Source of the DNA: Aurantimicrobium minutum
GTDB taxonomy: Bacteria > Actinomycetota > Actinomycetes > Actinomycetales > Microbacteriaceae
Direction: 5' to 3'
NCBI RefSeq assembly: GCF_029892845.1
Contig: NZ_JARXVT010000001.1
Span: forward strand, 248,001 to 312,000
Length of the DNA stretch: 64,000 nucleotides
Shown: positions 45,695-53,341 of the stretch, piece by piece
How positions within the stretch are numbered: position 1 is the stretch's first letter
Layout of the letters: each line of letters begins with the position of its first letter
The notes under the pieces: generated by a model
The model's database searches: none
What the model was told of the DNA's origin: nothing
Seen by the model: the letters and a program-made list of their open reading frames with translations, nothing else
Made by a program: the position numbers and the translations under genes

Positions 45695-46741
45695 ATGTCT
45701 TCCACCAAACAGGCTGAGCTCGCAATGCCGCGTCGAACTCTCGGCGGCGCACTGCGATCCTTCACCCGCCGCCCTGAAATGGGCGCCCTGATCGGCGCTA
45801 TCGCCGTCTATCTCTTCTTCGCCGTCGCCGGTGGTGACAAGTTCACCTCCTCCTACGGTGCCGCAAGCTGGCTCAACATCTTCGCTGACCTCGTCATCGT
45901 CGCATTGCCAGTGTCGCTCATTATGATTGCCGGCGAACTGGACCTTTCTGTCGGTTCCGTTATTGCCGGTAGCTCCATGGTTACCGCGCTGATGGCAACC
46001 ACCTTCGGTCTCCCACTGTGGCTCGCCATGGTTGGTGGAGTGCTGTTCGGTGCAATCATCGGTTTCCTCAACGGTTGGATCATTGTTCGAACCGGGCTAC
46101 CGTCATTTATCGTGACGTTGGCCATGATGTATATCGTGATGGGTCTGACCCTTGGTCTCACCCGTGCCCTCGCGGGAACAGTAAACATTGCAGTTGAGGG
46201 TGACCCCGTTGCGAAGATGCTGTTTGGAACATTTATTGACGGTAAGTTCTCCGTCGTCATCTTCTGGGCCATTGCCATCGCCATTGTGGTCTGGTGGGTT
46301 CAGTCCTTCTCACGCTTTGGTAACTGGGTATACGCAATCGGTGGCGACGCCATCAGCGCACGTGCACAGGGTATCCAGGTAGGTAAGGTCAAGATCTGGC
46401 TCTTCGTTGCTAGCGGTACCGCCGCTGCATTCGTGGGCATGATGCAGACCATCACCTACAACGGTGCAGGTGTATCGAAGGGTCAGTCCTTCGTGTTCAA
46501 CGCCATCATCGCTGTAGTTATCGGTGGTGTTCTCCTTACCGGTGGATACGGATCTGTATTCGGTGTCATCCTCGGAACCATCACCTTTGCTGTCGTTCAG
46601 CAGGGTATCTACTACACCCCTTGGGACTCTGACTGGGCTTCGCTCATCATCGGTATCCTCGTTCTCGCTGCGGTATTGACCAACAACCTGTTCAGACGGT
46701 TAGCTCTCACTACTGGGACTAAGAAGAAAGGCGGTAAGTAA
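45695..46741 (+). CDS. Sugar/cyclitol ABC transporter permease (RbsC/FrcC-type)
   Basis: A 348-residue permease with about ten membrane helices. The motif VALPVSLIMIAGELDLSVGSVIAGSSM is typical of the RbsC/FrcC/IatP family, as is the later YAIGGDAISARAQGIQVGKVKI. One-base overlap (TAATG) with the ATPase gene. Confidence 0.92.
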   Translation: MSSTKQAELAMPRRTLGGALRSFTRRPEMGALIGAIAVYLFFAVAGGDKFTSSYGAASWLNIFADLVIVALPVSLIMIAGELDLSVGSVIAGSSMVTALMATTFGLPLWLAMVGGVLFGAIIGFLNGWIIVRTGLPSFIVTLAMMYIVMGLTLGLTRALAGTVNIAVEGDPVAKMLFGTFIDGKFSVVIFWAIAIAIVVWWVQSFSRFGNWVYAIGGDAISARAQGIQVGKVKIWLFVASGTAAAFVGMMQTITYNGAGVSKGQSFVFNAIIAVVIGGVLLTGGYGSVFGVILGTITFAVVQQGIYYTPWDSDWASLIIGILVLAAVLTNNLFRRLALTTGTKKKGGK

Positions 46742-47544
46742 TGTCTAAGCCCATTCTTTCGCTCAAGCACGTTTCCAAGATTTATCCTGGAAACAAAGCT
46801 TTGGTTGACGTTTCGCTCAACGTCTACGCGGGCCAGGTTCTGTGTCTCCTTGGAGATAACGGTGCTGGTAAGTCGACTCTCATCAAAATCCTCTCCGGTT
46901 TCCACGAGCCAACCTCGGGAAAGATCGAGATGGATGGCCAAGAGGTCGTCTTCAAGTCCCCTAAGGATGCAAGCGCACGAGGCATCGCGACGGTTCACCA
47001 GTTCGGTGGAACCTTCCCGCTGATGACCATCGGCCGTTCCTTCTTCGTTGGTGCAGAGCCAATGAAGGGTTGGGGCCCATTCCGCCGCTTCGACAAGAAG
47101 TTCGCAAACGACGTTGCTGTTACCGAGATGCAGGGCCTCGGCCTTACCCGCATCACCGATGGTGACCGTCTCGTTGGTAGCCTCTCCGGTGGTGAGCGTC
47201 AGGCCTCGGCTATCGCTCGCGCTGTGTACTTCGGTGCAAACGTTCTCATCCTCGATGAGCCAACTGCTGCACTCGGTGTGAAGGAAGCTGCACACGTACT
47301 TCGTATCATCATGCAGGCTAAGCACCGCGGTGTTGCTGTAGTTCTGGTTACCCACTCCGTTGCTCACGCAATGACGGTGGGAGACCACTTCGCAGTTCTC
47401 ATTCGTGGTGAGAAGGCAGATGACTTTGCTAAGGGTGAGCGCACCCGCGAGCAGATCACTGACCTGATGGCCGGTGGTGAAGCTATGCACGAGCTCGAAG
47501 CAGAACTCGCGTTGCTGACGGGAACTATTCCAACCATCAACTAA
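46741..47544 (+). CDS. Sugar/cyclitol ABC transporter ATP-binding protein (FrcA-type)
   Basis: A 267-residue single-domain ATPase: Walker A GDNGAGKST, Q-loop region TVHQFGGTFPLMTIGRSFFVGAEP, signature LSGGERQASAIARAV, Walker B VLILDEPTAALG and switch His in VTHSVAH. RbsA and IatA are double-domain; this is half length like FrcA, so it probably dimerises. Confidence 0.92.
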   Translation: MSKPILSLKHVSKIYPGNKALVDVSLNVYAGQVLCLLGDNGAGKSTLIKILSGFHEPTSGKIEMDGQEVVFKSPKDASARGIATVHQFGGTFPLMTIGRSFFVGAEPMKGWGPFRRFDKKFANDVAVTEMQGLGLTRITDGDRLVGSLSGGERQASAIARAVYFGANVLILDEPTAALGVKEAAHVLRIIMQAKHRGVAVVLVTHSVAHAMTVGDHFAVLIRGEKADDFAKGERTREQITDLMAGGEAMHELEAELALLTGTIPTIN

Positions 47545-47638
47545 CGCAATTCAACTCCCAGTCCTTGGGATAATTGGTGGGCGTCCTAACCTTCGCGGAT
47601 AGGGCGCCTACCTTTTTCTTTACAGAAAGATCGCCCTC

Positions 47639-47767
47639 ATGATTGATCCACTCGACGGTTTGTTGCCCATGGATGGCACGCCAGGCAGCATCATCTTGTT
47701 TGGTGTTGGAATCCTCATTGTTGGCGCGTGGTACGTCCTCAACAAGAAGAAAAACAAGGACGAATAA
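47639..47767 (+). CDS. Small single-pass membrane protein (42 residues)
   Basis: MIDPLDGLLPMDGTPGSIIL, then a helix ending GAWYVL and a lysine-rich tail (NKKKNKDE). One membrane helix at about residues 17-36 with a positive C-terminus, so the tail is probably cytoplasmic. A weak AGAAAG lies about nine bases upstream of the ATG. Function unknown. Located between the ABC ATPase and another membrane protein gene. Confidence 0.55.
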   Translation: MIDPLDGLLPMDGTPGSIILFGVGILIVGAWYVLNKKKNKDE

Positions 47768-47776
47768 GCTCAGAGT

Positions 47777-48367
47777 ATGAGCACCCCAGAACGTGTGGTT
47801 CCTCAGTGGAGCGTGTCCGCTGTGTTGTGGATTTGTGTCCTGAGCATCATGGCTGGTTTTCAAACCTGGCGCGGGGCCTATGTGGATGGCATCTTGTTCT
47901 TCTCGCTGGTTGCGATGCTCATTCTTGACCGCCTGACCGGTGGTCGCATCCTGATAATGAAGAAGCCCATCGCGGCTACCAAATTAATCACTCTTGCGAT
48001 CACAGGAACGCTGGGGGCCGTCTTGGTCCTTGCCCCACGTCACAGTTGGGTTGATTTAGTAGTATTCGTTGCCATTGGCGTCACGGTGTTGTTGGTCGCC
48101 TGGGAACCAGCTCCCGACCGCGAACAGCGACCCCATGCAGCATTACTTCGTTCTATGTGGATGTGGTCCATGCTCGCAGTGGCTATCTGTGTGTGGGAAG
48201 CTGCTGCCTTTGTGCTCAGCGTCACAATGCCAGGCGGAAACGAGAATTACCCCACCATCTCCGTTCTCCTCGATCCATTCGTGGAGAACGTGTGGGGCAG
48301 GCTTGTGTTCGTGGGTCTCTGGCTAGCTGCAGGCTATGGCCTGCTCAGGTTCTGGAGGCGCTCATGA
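47777..48367 (+). CDS. Multi-pass membrane protein of unknown function
   Basis: A 196-residue protein with about five or six membrane helices (VSAVLWICVLSIMAGF; GILFFSLVAMLIL; LITLAITGTLGAVLVLA; DLVVFVAIGVTVLLVAW; SMLAVAICVWEAAAFVLSV; VFVGLWLAAGYGLL). I do not recognise the family. TAAGCT (47765-47770), overlapping the previous stop codon, lies six bases before the ATG and could be a leaderless promoter. ATGA overlap with the next gene. Confidence 0.75.
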   Translation: MSTPERVVPQWSVSAVLWICVLSIMAGFQTWRGAYVDGILFFSLVAMLILDRLTGGRILIMKKPIAATKLITLAITGTLGAVLVLAPRHSWVDLVVFVAIGVTVLLVAWEPAPDREQRPHAALLRSMWMWSMLAVAICVWEAAAFVLSVTMPGGNENYPTISVLLDPFVENVWGRLVFVGLWLAAGYGLLRFWRRS

Positions 48368-48582
48368 TTCGCACCATTGTGATCGCAGGTTACCTCGTAG
48401 TGGTGGCTGTGGCCATAATTAGCGAGATCTATGCACAACGCAAGCCCAACAACTTTGCCCCCATCGGGGACATGCTCGAACACGTGATGACTTCACGCAC
48501 GACTCGAATCGGCGTGATTGCTGCCTGGTGGTGGTTCGGGTGGCACTTTGCCTTTGCGGACACCGTGCAATTAGAGCTCTAA
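48364..48582 (+). CDS. Small membrane protein, DUF6186-like
   Basis: A 72-residue protein: an N-terminal helix (TIVIAGYLVVVAVAIISEIYA), a polar middle (PIGDMLEHVMTSRTTRIGV) and a C-terminal helix ending WWFGWHFAF. This layout resembles actinobacterial DUF6186 proteins (from memory). It starts inside the last codons of the previous gene, so they are co-translated. Confidence 0.65.
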   Translation: MIRTIVIAGYLVVVAVAIISEIYAQRKPNNFAPIGDMLEHVMTSRTTRIGVIAAWWWFGWHFAFADTVQLEL

Positions 48583-48585
48583 GGC

Positions 48586-49347
48586 TTACTTCTCCACCAA
48601 GGTGACCGAGAAGGAGTAGAGGTCTGGGCGGTAGCAGTGGTGACCAAACTCAACAGCACGGCCAGAGTTATCAAAAGCTGTGCGGTCCATGGTTAGCAAG
48701 GCTGCGTGCTTCTCAACATCCAGTAGATCACTTTCCTGATTGGTGGACTTTCGTGCACCAATACGCTGCTTTGCTACGCGCATGGTGACACCACGTGAGC
48801 GCAGGACGGCATAGAGACCGTGCTCGGCGATATCTGCAGGGTTCAAGTCAGTGAAGTCTTCAGGGAGCCAGTTTTCGAGCACAGAAACGGGAACGTTGTC
48901 TGCTTTACGCACGCGCTTGAGGTGAAGAGTGGGTGCACCGACGGCAACGGCGAGTTCTTCAGCAATCTTGGCGTCGGCAGGGATGACCTCGCAGGTCAGC
49001 ATCGTGGTGGAGGGCTTCTGACCTGTTCGATTGAGGTCATCGTTCAAGCTGGTGAGTTCAACGCCTCGGGTGACCTGTCCGTGCACGACTTGCGTACCAA
49101 TGCCACGTCGACGAACAAGAAGTCCCTTGTCCACAAGATCTTGAATTGCGCGACGAATCGTGGGGCGGCTGAGGCCTAGGCGCTCGCCGAGGGCAACTTC
49201 GTTTTCTAAGCGCGAACCTGCGGGGAGAGTGCCATCTAGAATCGACTTCTCAATACGGGTTGCCACCTGGAAGTAGAGAGGGATGGGGCCGGTGCGTTCC
49301 AGGTCCATAAATAACGACAGAGGCAGAATTTGCTCGGTGGGATTCAT
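48586..49347 (-). CDS. GntR-family (HutC/UTRA) transcriptional regulator
   Basis: A 253-residue regulator with a GntR winged HTH at about residues 20-85 (IPLYFQVATRIEKSILDGTLPAGSRL; LSRPTIRRAIQDLVDKGLLVRRRGIGTQVVHG) and a UTRA effector domain (HLKRVRKADNVPVSVLENWLP; AVEFGHHCYRPDLYSF). UTRA proteins usually sense sugar derivatives. It ends three bases after the DUF6186-like gene, convergent, so it may control the neighbouring cyclitol genes. Confidence 0.88.
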   Translation of the reverse strand: MNPTEQILPLSLFMDLERTGPIPLYFQVATRIEKSILDGTLPAGSRLENEVALGERLGLSRPTIRRAIQDLVDKGLLVRRRGIGTQVVHGQVTRGVELTSLNDDLNRTGQKPSTTMLTCEVIPADAKIAEELAVAVGAPTLHLKRVRKADNVPVSVLENWLPEDFTDLNPADIAEHGLYAVLRSRGVTMRVAKQRIGARKSTNQESDLLDVEKHAALLTMDRTAFDNSGRAVEFGHHCYRPDLYSFSVTLVEK

Positions 49348-49394
49348 GGTGTGTTCCTATTCATCGTGCTTACATGGCGTCATCTTTGACACCA

Positions 49395-49452
49395 TGTCAT
49401 GACATTAGCACCACAGAACGGTAGAATTAGTGAAATTAGACCGATATTTCAC
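49395..49452. promoter_or_regulatory. Two palindromes between gntR and the thioesterase gene
   Basis: TGTCATGACA (49395-49404) is a perfect ten-base palindrome, and GTGAAAT-N9-ATTTCAC (49430-49452) is a perfect inverted repeat. Both lie between divergent genes; the first is 48 bases from the gntR start and suits an autoregulatory operator. Confidence 0.45.
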
Positions 49453-49493
49453 ACCATTTATATCGTCATGTCAGACAACAGCGAGGTCGTCAG

Positions 49494-49895
49494 ATGGATC
49501 AGATTGAGTTCACCACCCGCAAGTGGGTGCGCCCCGAAGATCTCAATGCCAATGGCACGCTCTTTGGTGGCTCTCTGCTCAAGTGGATTGATGAAGAAGC
49601 CACGATCTATGCCATCTTGCAGCTGGGTAATCGCCGTGTGGTGACCAAGATCATCTCTGAGATCAACTTCGTTGCCTCCGCTATTGAAGGCGACCTCATC
49701 GAGATGGGTCTGGTTGCCACCAAGTTCGGCACAACCTCCATCACCATGCGCGCTGAGGTTCGGAACATGATTACTCGGAAGTCCATCCTCACGGTCGATC
49801 ACATCGTCTTTGTGGGCTTGGATGAGAATGGCAAGCCGTTCCCACATGGTTTCACCGAAGCCACCTCTGAGCGGGACCGGATTCCGACGAATTAA
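49494..49895 (+). CDS. Acyl-CoA thioesterase, hotdog fold (YciA-like)
   Basis: A 133-residue hotdog protein with VRPEDLNANGTLFGGSLLKWIDEEATIYA, which carries the N-x-G/Asp catalytic region of YciA/BFIT-type thioesterases, and RKSILTVDHIVFVGLDENGKP. It hydrolyses acyl-CoAs; chain-length preference is unknown. ATG 49494 follows CGAGGT. Confidence 0.85.
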   Translation: MDQIEFTTRKWVRPEDLNANGTLFGGSLLKWIDEEATIYAILQLGNRRVVTKIISEINFVASAIEGDLIEMGLVATKFGTTSITMRAEVRNMITRKSILTVDHIVFVGLDENGKPFPHGFTEATSERDRIPTN

Positions 49896-49905
49896 TATTC
49901 CAATT

Positions 49906-49926
49906 TTGTATCAGAACTGATACAAT
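49906..49926 (+). promoter_or_regulatory. Operator-promoter of the nucleotidyltransferase/HTH pair
   Basis: TTGTATCA-GAAC-TGATACAA (49906-49925) is a perfect inverted repeat with eight-base arms. TACAAT (49921-49926) overlaps its right arm and lies six bases before the ATG at 49933, so repression of a leaderless promoter is likely. Confidence 0.65.
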
Positions 49927-49932
49927 TTGTAC

Positions 49933-50613
49933 ATGATTACGCCGGAACACAACCCCTTGCTTGTGCGCCTCTTAGAGGACGCAGCCCTCCTGCAAGAAAA
50001 AGTACCCGATGCGGTTTTGGTTGGTGGCTCTGTTGCTGCGCTCTATGCCGGACACCGACTTTCGTTTGACCACGACCATGTTCTTGTCGACTTACAAGAT
50101 CGCTTCACTGTCATTTTGGAAGCGTTAGAAGCTGATCCTGAATATGTGGTCAATCGAGTTACACCGGGAAAGATCATCCTCGGTGAGCATGACGGTATTG
50201 AATATGGAATCCGCCAGCTCATTCGGCAACGACCTCTCGAGATGGTGGAAGAGACGTTGCCCTCGGGGCGGCAATTACGAGTGCCGACAATCGAGGAAGC
50301 ACTGCGCATCAAGGCGTATTTGTTGGTGAAAAGAAATCAGACACGTGATTATCTGGACGTTGCTGCGTTGGCCCATAAATTGGGGGTCTCATTAGCTGCC
50401 GCGATTCTCAGCAAAATCGATGAATACTATGCAGACCAGGACCAAGACAACGGTGCCGTGGCAACACAAGTAGCAATAATGCTTCTCAATCCGTTGCCTC
50501 GGGATAAATCTGTCACTCGTAACTTGAAGAATTACAAAAACCTCTCCAGCACCTGGCATAACTGGACAGACGTAACCAACCTTCTTCGGGCCGTTGCGTT
50601 AGAGATGGTTTAG
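49933..50613 (+). CDS. Nucleotidyltransferase-like toxin (AbiEii/AbiGii superfamily)
   Basis: A 226-residue protein with the nucleotidyltransferase core motif GGS at residues 31-33 and R42-x-S-F-D46-H-D48, in the usual GGS...R-S-D-x-D arrangement, then PTIEEALRIKAYLLVKRNQTRDYLDVAAL as in DUF1814/AbiEii proteins. Such enzymes act as toxins that modify tRNA or other nucleic acids. The ATG at 49933 is preferred to a TTG six bases earlier, which would place the start inside the promoter spacing. An HTH gene follows by 17 bases. Confidence 0.7.
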   Translation: MITPEHNPLLVRLLEDAALLQEKVPDAVLVGGSVAALYAGHRLSFDHDHVLVDLQDRFTVILEALEADPEYVVNRVTPGKIILGEHDGIEYGIRQLIRQRPLEMVEETLPSGRQLRVPTIEEALRIKAYLLVKRNQTRDYLDVAALAHKLGVSLAAAILSKIDEYYADQDQDNGAVATQVAIMLLNPLPRDKSVTRNLKNYKNLSSTWHNWTDVTNLLRAVALEMV

Positions 50614-50630
50614 GAAGGAGCTGACTAAAC

Positions 50631-51059
50631 ATGCTGAAATTTCGCAATATCAACGCAACCCCCAATGACCCCGTGGCCATGTGGGGCACTGAGGGTATTC
50701 TCACTGCGCTAGAGCGTGGCACCCTGCGCCATTGGCGCATGGTTGCGGAAGCGGCAGTTGATGCGGACTCTTCGGTTGCTGAAGAGCTGGAGGAAGCACT
50801 AGAGCTGTGTTCTCGACCTGCGGCGGTCGACTGGGTTCGTGCGCGTTTGCGTATGCTTCGCGCCTCAGATGAACAACGCGTTGCCCATCGACTACGCCTA
50901 CTGATCCTTCAGTCAGGTTTAACCCAAACTGAGTTCGCTCAGCGTCTAGGTACAAGCCACTCGCGACTATCGACCTACCTTTCTGCCAAGGTCAGCCCGA
51001 ATGCCACGCTGCTTATACGGGCAGAGGATGTGCTCGAAGCTCTGCAGCTGAGCCGTTAG
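50631..51059 (+). CDS. XRE-type HTH protein, probable antitoxin
   Basis: A 142-residue protein with a C-terminal Cro/XRE HTH at about residues 95-118 (SGLTQTEFAQRLGTSHSRLSTYLSAK). The N-terminal part is helical and acidic. GGAAGGAG ribosome binding site. Paired with the upstream nucleotidyltransferase it would be antitoxin and repressor, binding the palindrome at 49906-49925. The toxin-first order is the reverse of AbiE. Confidence 0.65.
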   Translation: MLKFRNINATPNDPVAMWGTEGILTALERGTLRHWRMVAEAAVDADSSVAEELEEALELCSRPAAVDWVRARLRMLRASDEQRVAHRLRLLILQSGLTQTEFAQRLGTSHSRLSTYLSAKVSPNATLLIRAEDVLEALQLSR

Positions 51060-51066
51060 TTCTCTA

Positions 51067-51399
51067 TTACCTCAAGGATCCAAAACCTAGGTGGGTAAGT
51101 AAAGACTTTTCTATTGCTCTCATCTCCGGCAGCGATAGTGACCCAATGCGTTTACCGACATTGGCGGCCTTGACGGTCGTTATTTTGTCTACCTGAGCGA
51201 AACTTTGAATACTGTCACCGTCAGGTGTGGGGATCAAGATAGGAATCCTAATCCTGCCACTGTCACTTTCCTGAGATGTGAGAGGAATAATTGTCACGCT
51301 GTGGAGGTCATTAAGGCTGTCGTCTTGAATGATGATTCCTGGTCTGGGTTTGCTCAAATAGTTTCCACCTGTGCTAACCCAGATTTCCCCGCGTCTCAC
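51067..51399 (-). CDS. mazF: MazF/PemK-family toxin (mRNA interferase)
   Basis: A 110-residue protein starting MRRGEIWVSTGGNYLSKPRPGIIIQDD, the PemK/MazF fold, with VTIIPLTSQ and DKITTVKAANVGKRIGSLS. MazF-type toxins cleave mRNA at short sequences. It overlaps the antitoxin gene by four bases. It is convergent with the HTH gene at 50631-51059, seven bases away. Confidence 0.85.
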   Translation of the reverse strand: MRRGEIWVSTGGNYLSKPRPGIIIQDDSLNDLHSVTIIPLTSQESDSGRIRIPILIPTPDGDSIQSFAQVDKITTVKAANVGKRIGSLSLPEMRAIEKSLLTHLGFGSLR

Positions 51400-51608
51400 T
51401 CTGATTCGTCCCAGATCCAGCCAGAAACGTCATCGAGCCATTCCATGATGTCGTCCTGTTCATCGGCTCTGTTGATACTGGCGCATTCGAGCTTCATGTC
51501 AGCCAAGTATTTTTCGTTTGCCCGGTCGGGGACCCAGATTTGGAGTAGGCGCATGCCCTGCTCTTTCATCTGCTTGCGGTGTTGTGCAACTCTCATGCGA
51601 CTAGACAT
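51396..51608 (-). CDS. mazE: MazE-type antitoxin (DUF3018-like)
   Basis: A 70-residue protein (MSSRMRVAQHRKQMKEQGMRL, then QIWVPD and an acidic tail). The R-x-H-R-x2-M-K-x-Q-G-x-R-x-x-QIWVPD pattern fits DUF3018 MazE-like antitoxins. ATG 51608 is preferred to a GTG at 51632 because the latter lies within the palindrome that probably serves as operator. Confidence 0.75.
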   Translation of the reverse strand: MSSRMRVAQHRKQMKEQGMRLLQIWVPDRANEKYLADMKLECASINRADEQDDIMEWLDDVSGWIWDESE

Positions 51609-51617
51609 ACCTGAAAT

Positions 51618-51631
51618 TGTTACATGTAACA
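51618..51631. promoter_or_regulatory. Perfect 14-base palindrome upstream of mazEF
   Basis: TGTTACATGTAACA is fully symmetric and starts nine bases upstream of the mazE ATG on the minus strand. Autoregulation by the MazE-MazF complex is the likely use. It is close to, but distinct from, the ychF promoter on the plus strand. Confidence 0.6.
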
Positions 51632-51666
51632 CTTCGTATTGGCAAGAGTGTGGATAACCAAACCGG

Positions 51667-51672
51667 TACGAT
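51667..51672 (+). promoter_or_regulatory. -10 box of ychF
   Basis: TACGAT lies eight bases before the GTG start at 51681 and fixes that start. A -35 box at normal spacing is not clear. Confidence 0.5.
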
Positions 51673-51680
51673 TAACCCTT

Positions 51681-52754
51681 GTGGCTCTAACTATCGCAAT
51701 CGTGGGACTGCCCAATGTCGGCAAGTCAACCCTGTTCAACGCTCTGACCAAGAGCACCGTTCTCGCAGCGAACTATCCGTTCGCCACGATTGAGCCCAAC
51801 TTGGGAGTAGTCAACCTCCCCGATGAGCGCCTCGGCATTCTCGCGGGCATCTTCGGCTCCGAACGTCTGCTGCCTGCAGCAGTGTCGTTCGTCGACATTG
51901 CCGGCATTGTGAAGGGTGCTTCCGAAGGGGAAGGCCTCGGTAACAAGTTCTTGGCCAACATCCGTGAAGCTGACGCTATTGCGCAGGTTGTCCGCGGATT
52001 CTCTGACCCTGACGTTGTTCACGTTGATGGCAAGGTCAACCCTGCCTCGGACATGGACACCATCAACACCGAGTTGATCTTGGCTGACCTCCAGACTCTG
52101 GAGAAGGCTGTTCCTCGCATTGAGAAGGAAGTCAAGGGCAAGAAGGCGGAGCCCATCGCTCTGGAGACTGCTCACGAAGCACAAAAGGTGCTCAACGATG
52201 GCAAGCCATTGTCTTCCACCTCTATTGACCTCACTCCTATCAAGGAACTCGGTCTGCTCACCGCAAAGCCCTTTATCTATGTGTTCAACGTGGATGAGGA
52301 TGTCCTCGGTGATGACGCCAAGCGCAAGGAACTCGAAGCTCTCGTGGCACCAGCCAAGGCAGTTCTCCTCGACGCCAAGCTCGAATCAGAACTCATTGAC
52401 CTCGACGCAGCAGATGCTGCTGAGTTGCTGGCCTCTACGGGCCAAGATGAGTCCGGTCTTGACCAGCTCGCACGTATTGGCTTCGACACACTCGGACTCC
52501 AGACTTACCTCACCGCAGGTCCTAAGGAAGCACGCGCCTGGACAATTGGTAAGGGCTGGAAGGCTCCTCAGGCAGCAGGGGTGATTCACACCGACTTTGA
52601 GCGTGGCTTTATCAAGGCAGAAATCATTTCTTTCCGGGACCTGGTTGACACCGGTTCTGTTGCAGAGGCACGTGCCAAGGGCAAAGCCCGCATGGAAGGT
52701 AAGGACTACGTCATGCAAGATGGCGACGTAGTCGAATTCCGCTTCAACGTCTAG
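51681..52754 (+). CDS. ychF: Redox-regulated ATPase YchF (Obg family)
   Basis: A 357-residue Obg-family P-loop protein with AIVGLPNVGKSTLFNALTKS at the N-terminus, DIAGIVKGASEGEGLGNKFLANIREADAI, and a C-terminal TGS domain (ARAWTIGKGWKAPQAAGVIHTDFERGFIKAEI). YchF/OLA1 prefers ATP and is linked to ribosomes and stress. GTG 51681 gives the usual length; the 14 codons upstream are excluded because they precede the -10 box. Confidence 0.94.
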   Translation: MALTIAIVGLPNVGKSTLFNALTKSTVLAANYPFATIEPNLGVVNLPDERLGILAGIFGSERLLPAAVSFVDIAGIVKGASEGEGLGNKFLANIREADAIAQVVRGFSDPDVVHVDGKVNPASDMDTINTELILADLQTLEKAVPRIEKEVKGKKAEPIALETAHEAQKVLNDGKPLSSTSIDLTPIKELGLLTAKPFIYVFNVDEDVLGDDAKRKELEALVAPAKAVLLDAKLESELIDLDAADAAELLASTGQDESGLDQLARIGFDTLGLQTYLTAGPKEARAWTIGKGWKAPQAAGVIHTDFERGFIKAEIISFRDLVDTGSVAEARAKGKARMEGKDYVMQDGDVVEFRFNV

Positions 52755-52765
52755 GTTTCACGCTA

Positions 52766-52802
52766 TTGTCACAACAATACCGATAATGGTAGAGTTGTGA
52801 CA
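52766..52802 (+). promoter_or_regulatory. abiE operator-promoter with 36-base dyad
   Basis: TGTCACAAC (52767-52775) and GTTGTGACA (52794-52802) are perfect arms; TACC (52778-52781) and GGTA (52788-52791) share the same centre. The dyad covers a promoter TTGTCA (52766-52771), 18 bases, TAGAGT (52790-52795), six bases before the ATG. AbiEi is known to repress its own promoter through inverted repeats. Confidence 0.7.
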
Positions 52803-53341
52803 TGTTGAATAAGCAGTCATACCGAGATCTCGTTCGGGAAATTGCCCTGGATAACTTTGGCTTTGTTACCACTTCGGCAGCTTTAAAAGCAGGTGTTCCG
52901 GGGGTTGAGCTTCCCAAGCTCGCTTCTCGGGGTGGACTTGAGAACGTGGCCTATGGTCTCTACCGCGTTACCGACGTTCCCTCGACTCGATTTGACCAGC
53001 TTGCAGAAGCATTACTTCGTGTGGGCAACGATGCATATCTCTTTGGGGAAACTGTATTGGCATTATTTGGTCTGGCTGATCTCAATCCGCGAACTATCAA
53101 AGTTGCCGTCCACAAGCGCACAAGGCCTCAGCTGCCCACACATATTGAGCTCATTCACGTGAGTGGTGAGTCAATGACGGCACTCTATGAGGGGCTGAGG
53201 TCGCAAACGGTTGCTGAAGCAATTCTCGAATGTCGGGGAAGAGTTGAAAGCGCCCGTTTGACACAAGCAGCTCAGCAAGCTCGCGCACAGGGGTTGCTGA
53301 CCACAGAAGAATTCACCAACGTCATGAAAGCTCTCCATTAG
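52802..53341 (+). CDS. abiEi: AbiEi-type antitoxin / transcriptional repressor
   Basis: A 179-residue protein with an N-terminal winged HTH (YRDLVREIALDNFGFVTTSAALKAGVPGVELPKLASRGGLENVAYGLYRV) and a C-terminal domain (LADLNPRTIKVAVHKRTRPQLPTHIELIHV). This is the AbiEi antitoxin layout. The ATG sits at the end of the operator and has no ribosome binding site, so the transcript is probably leaderless. One-base overlap with abiEii. Confidence 0.8.
   Translation: MLNKQSYRDLVREIALDNFGFVTTSAALKAGVPGVELPKLASRGGLENVAYGLYRVTDVPSTRFDQLAEALLRVGNDAYLFGETVLALFGLADLNPRTIKVAVHKRTRPQLPTHIELIHVSGESMTALYEGLRSQTVAEAILECRGRVESARLTQAAQQARAQGLLTTEEFTNVMKALH

Noticed and set aside
49399-49644. Possible small protein overlapping the thioesterase start
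   Set aside because: It is largely in another frame of the thioesterase gene, with low-complexity composition and no ribosome binding site.
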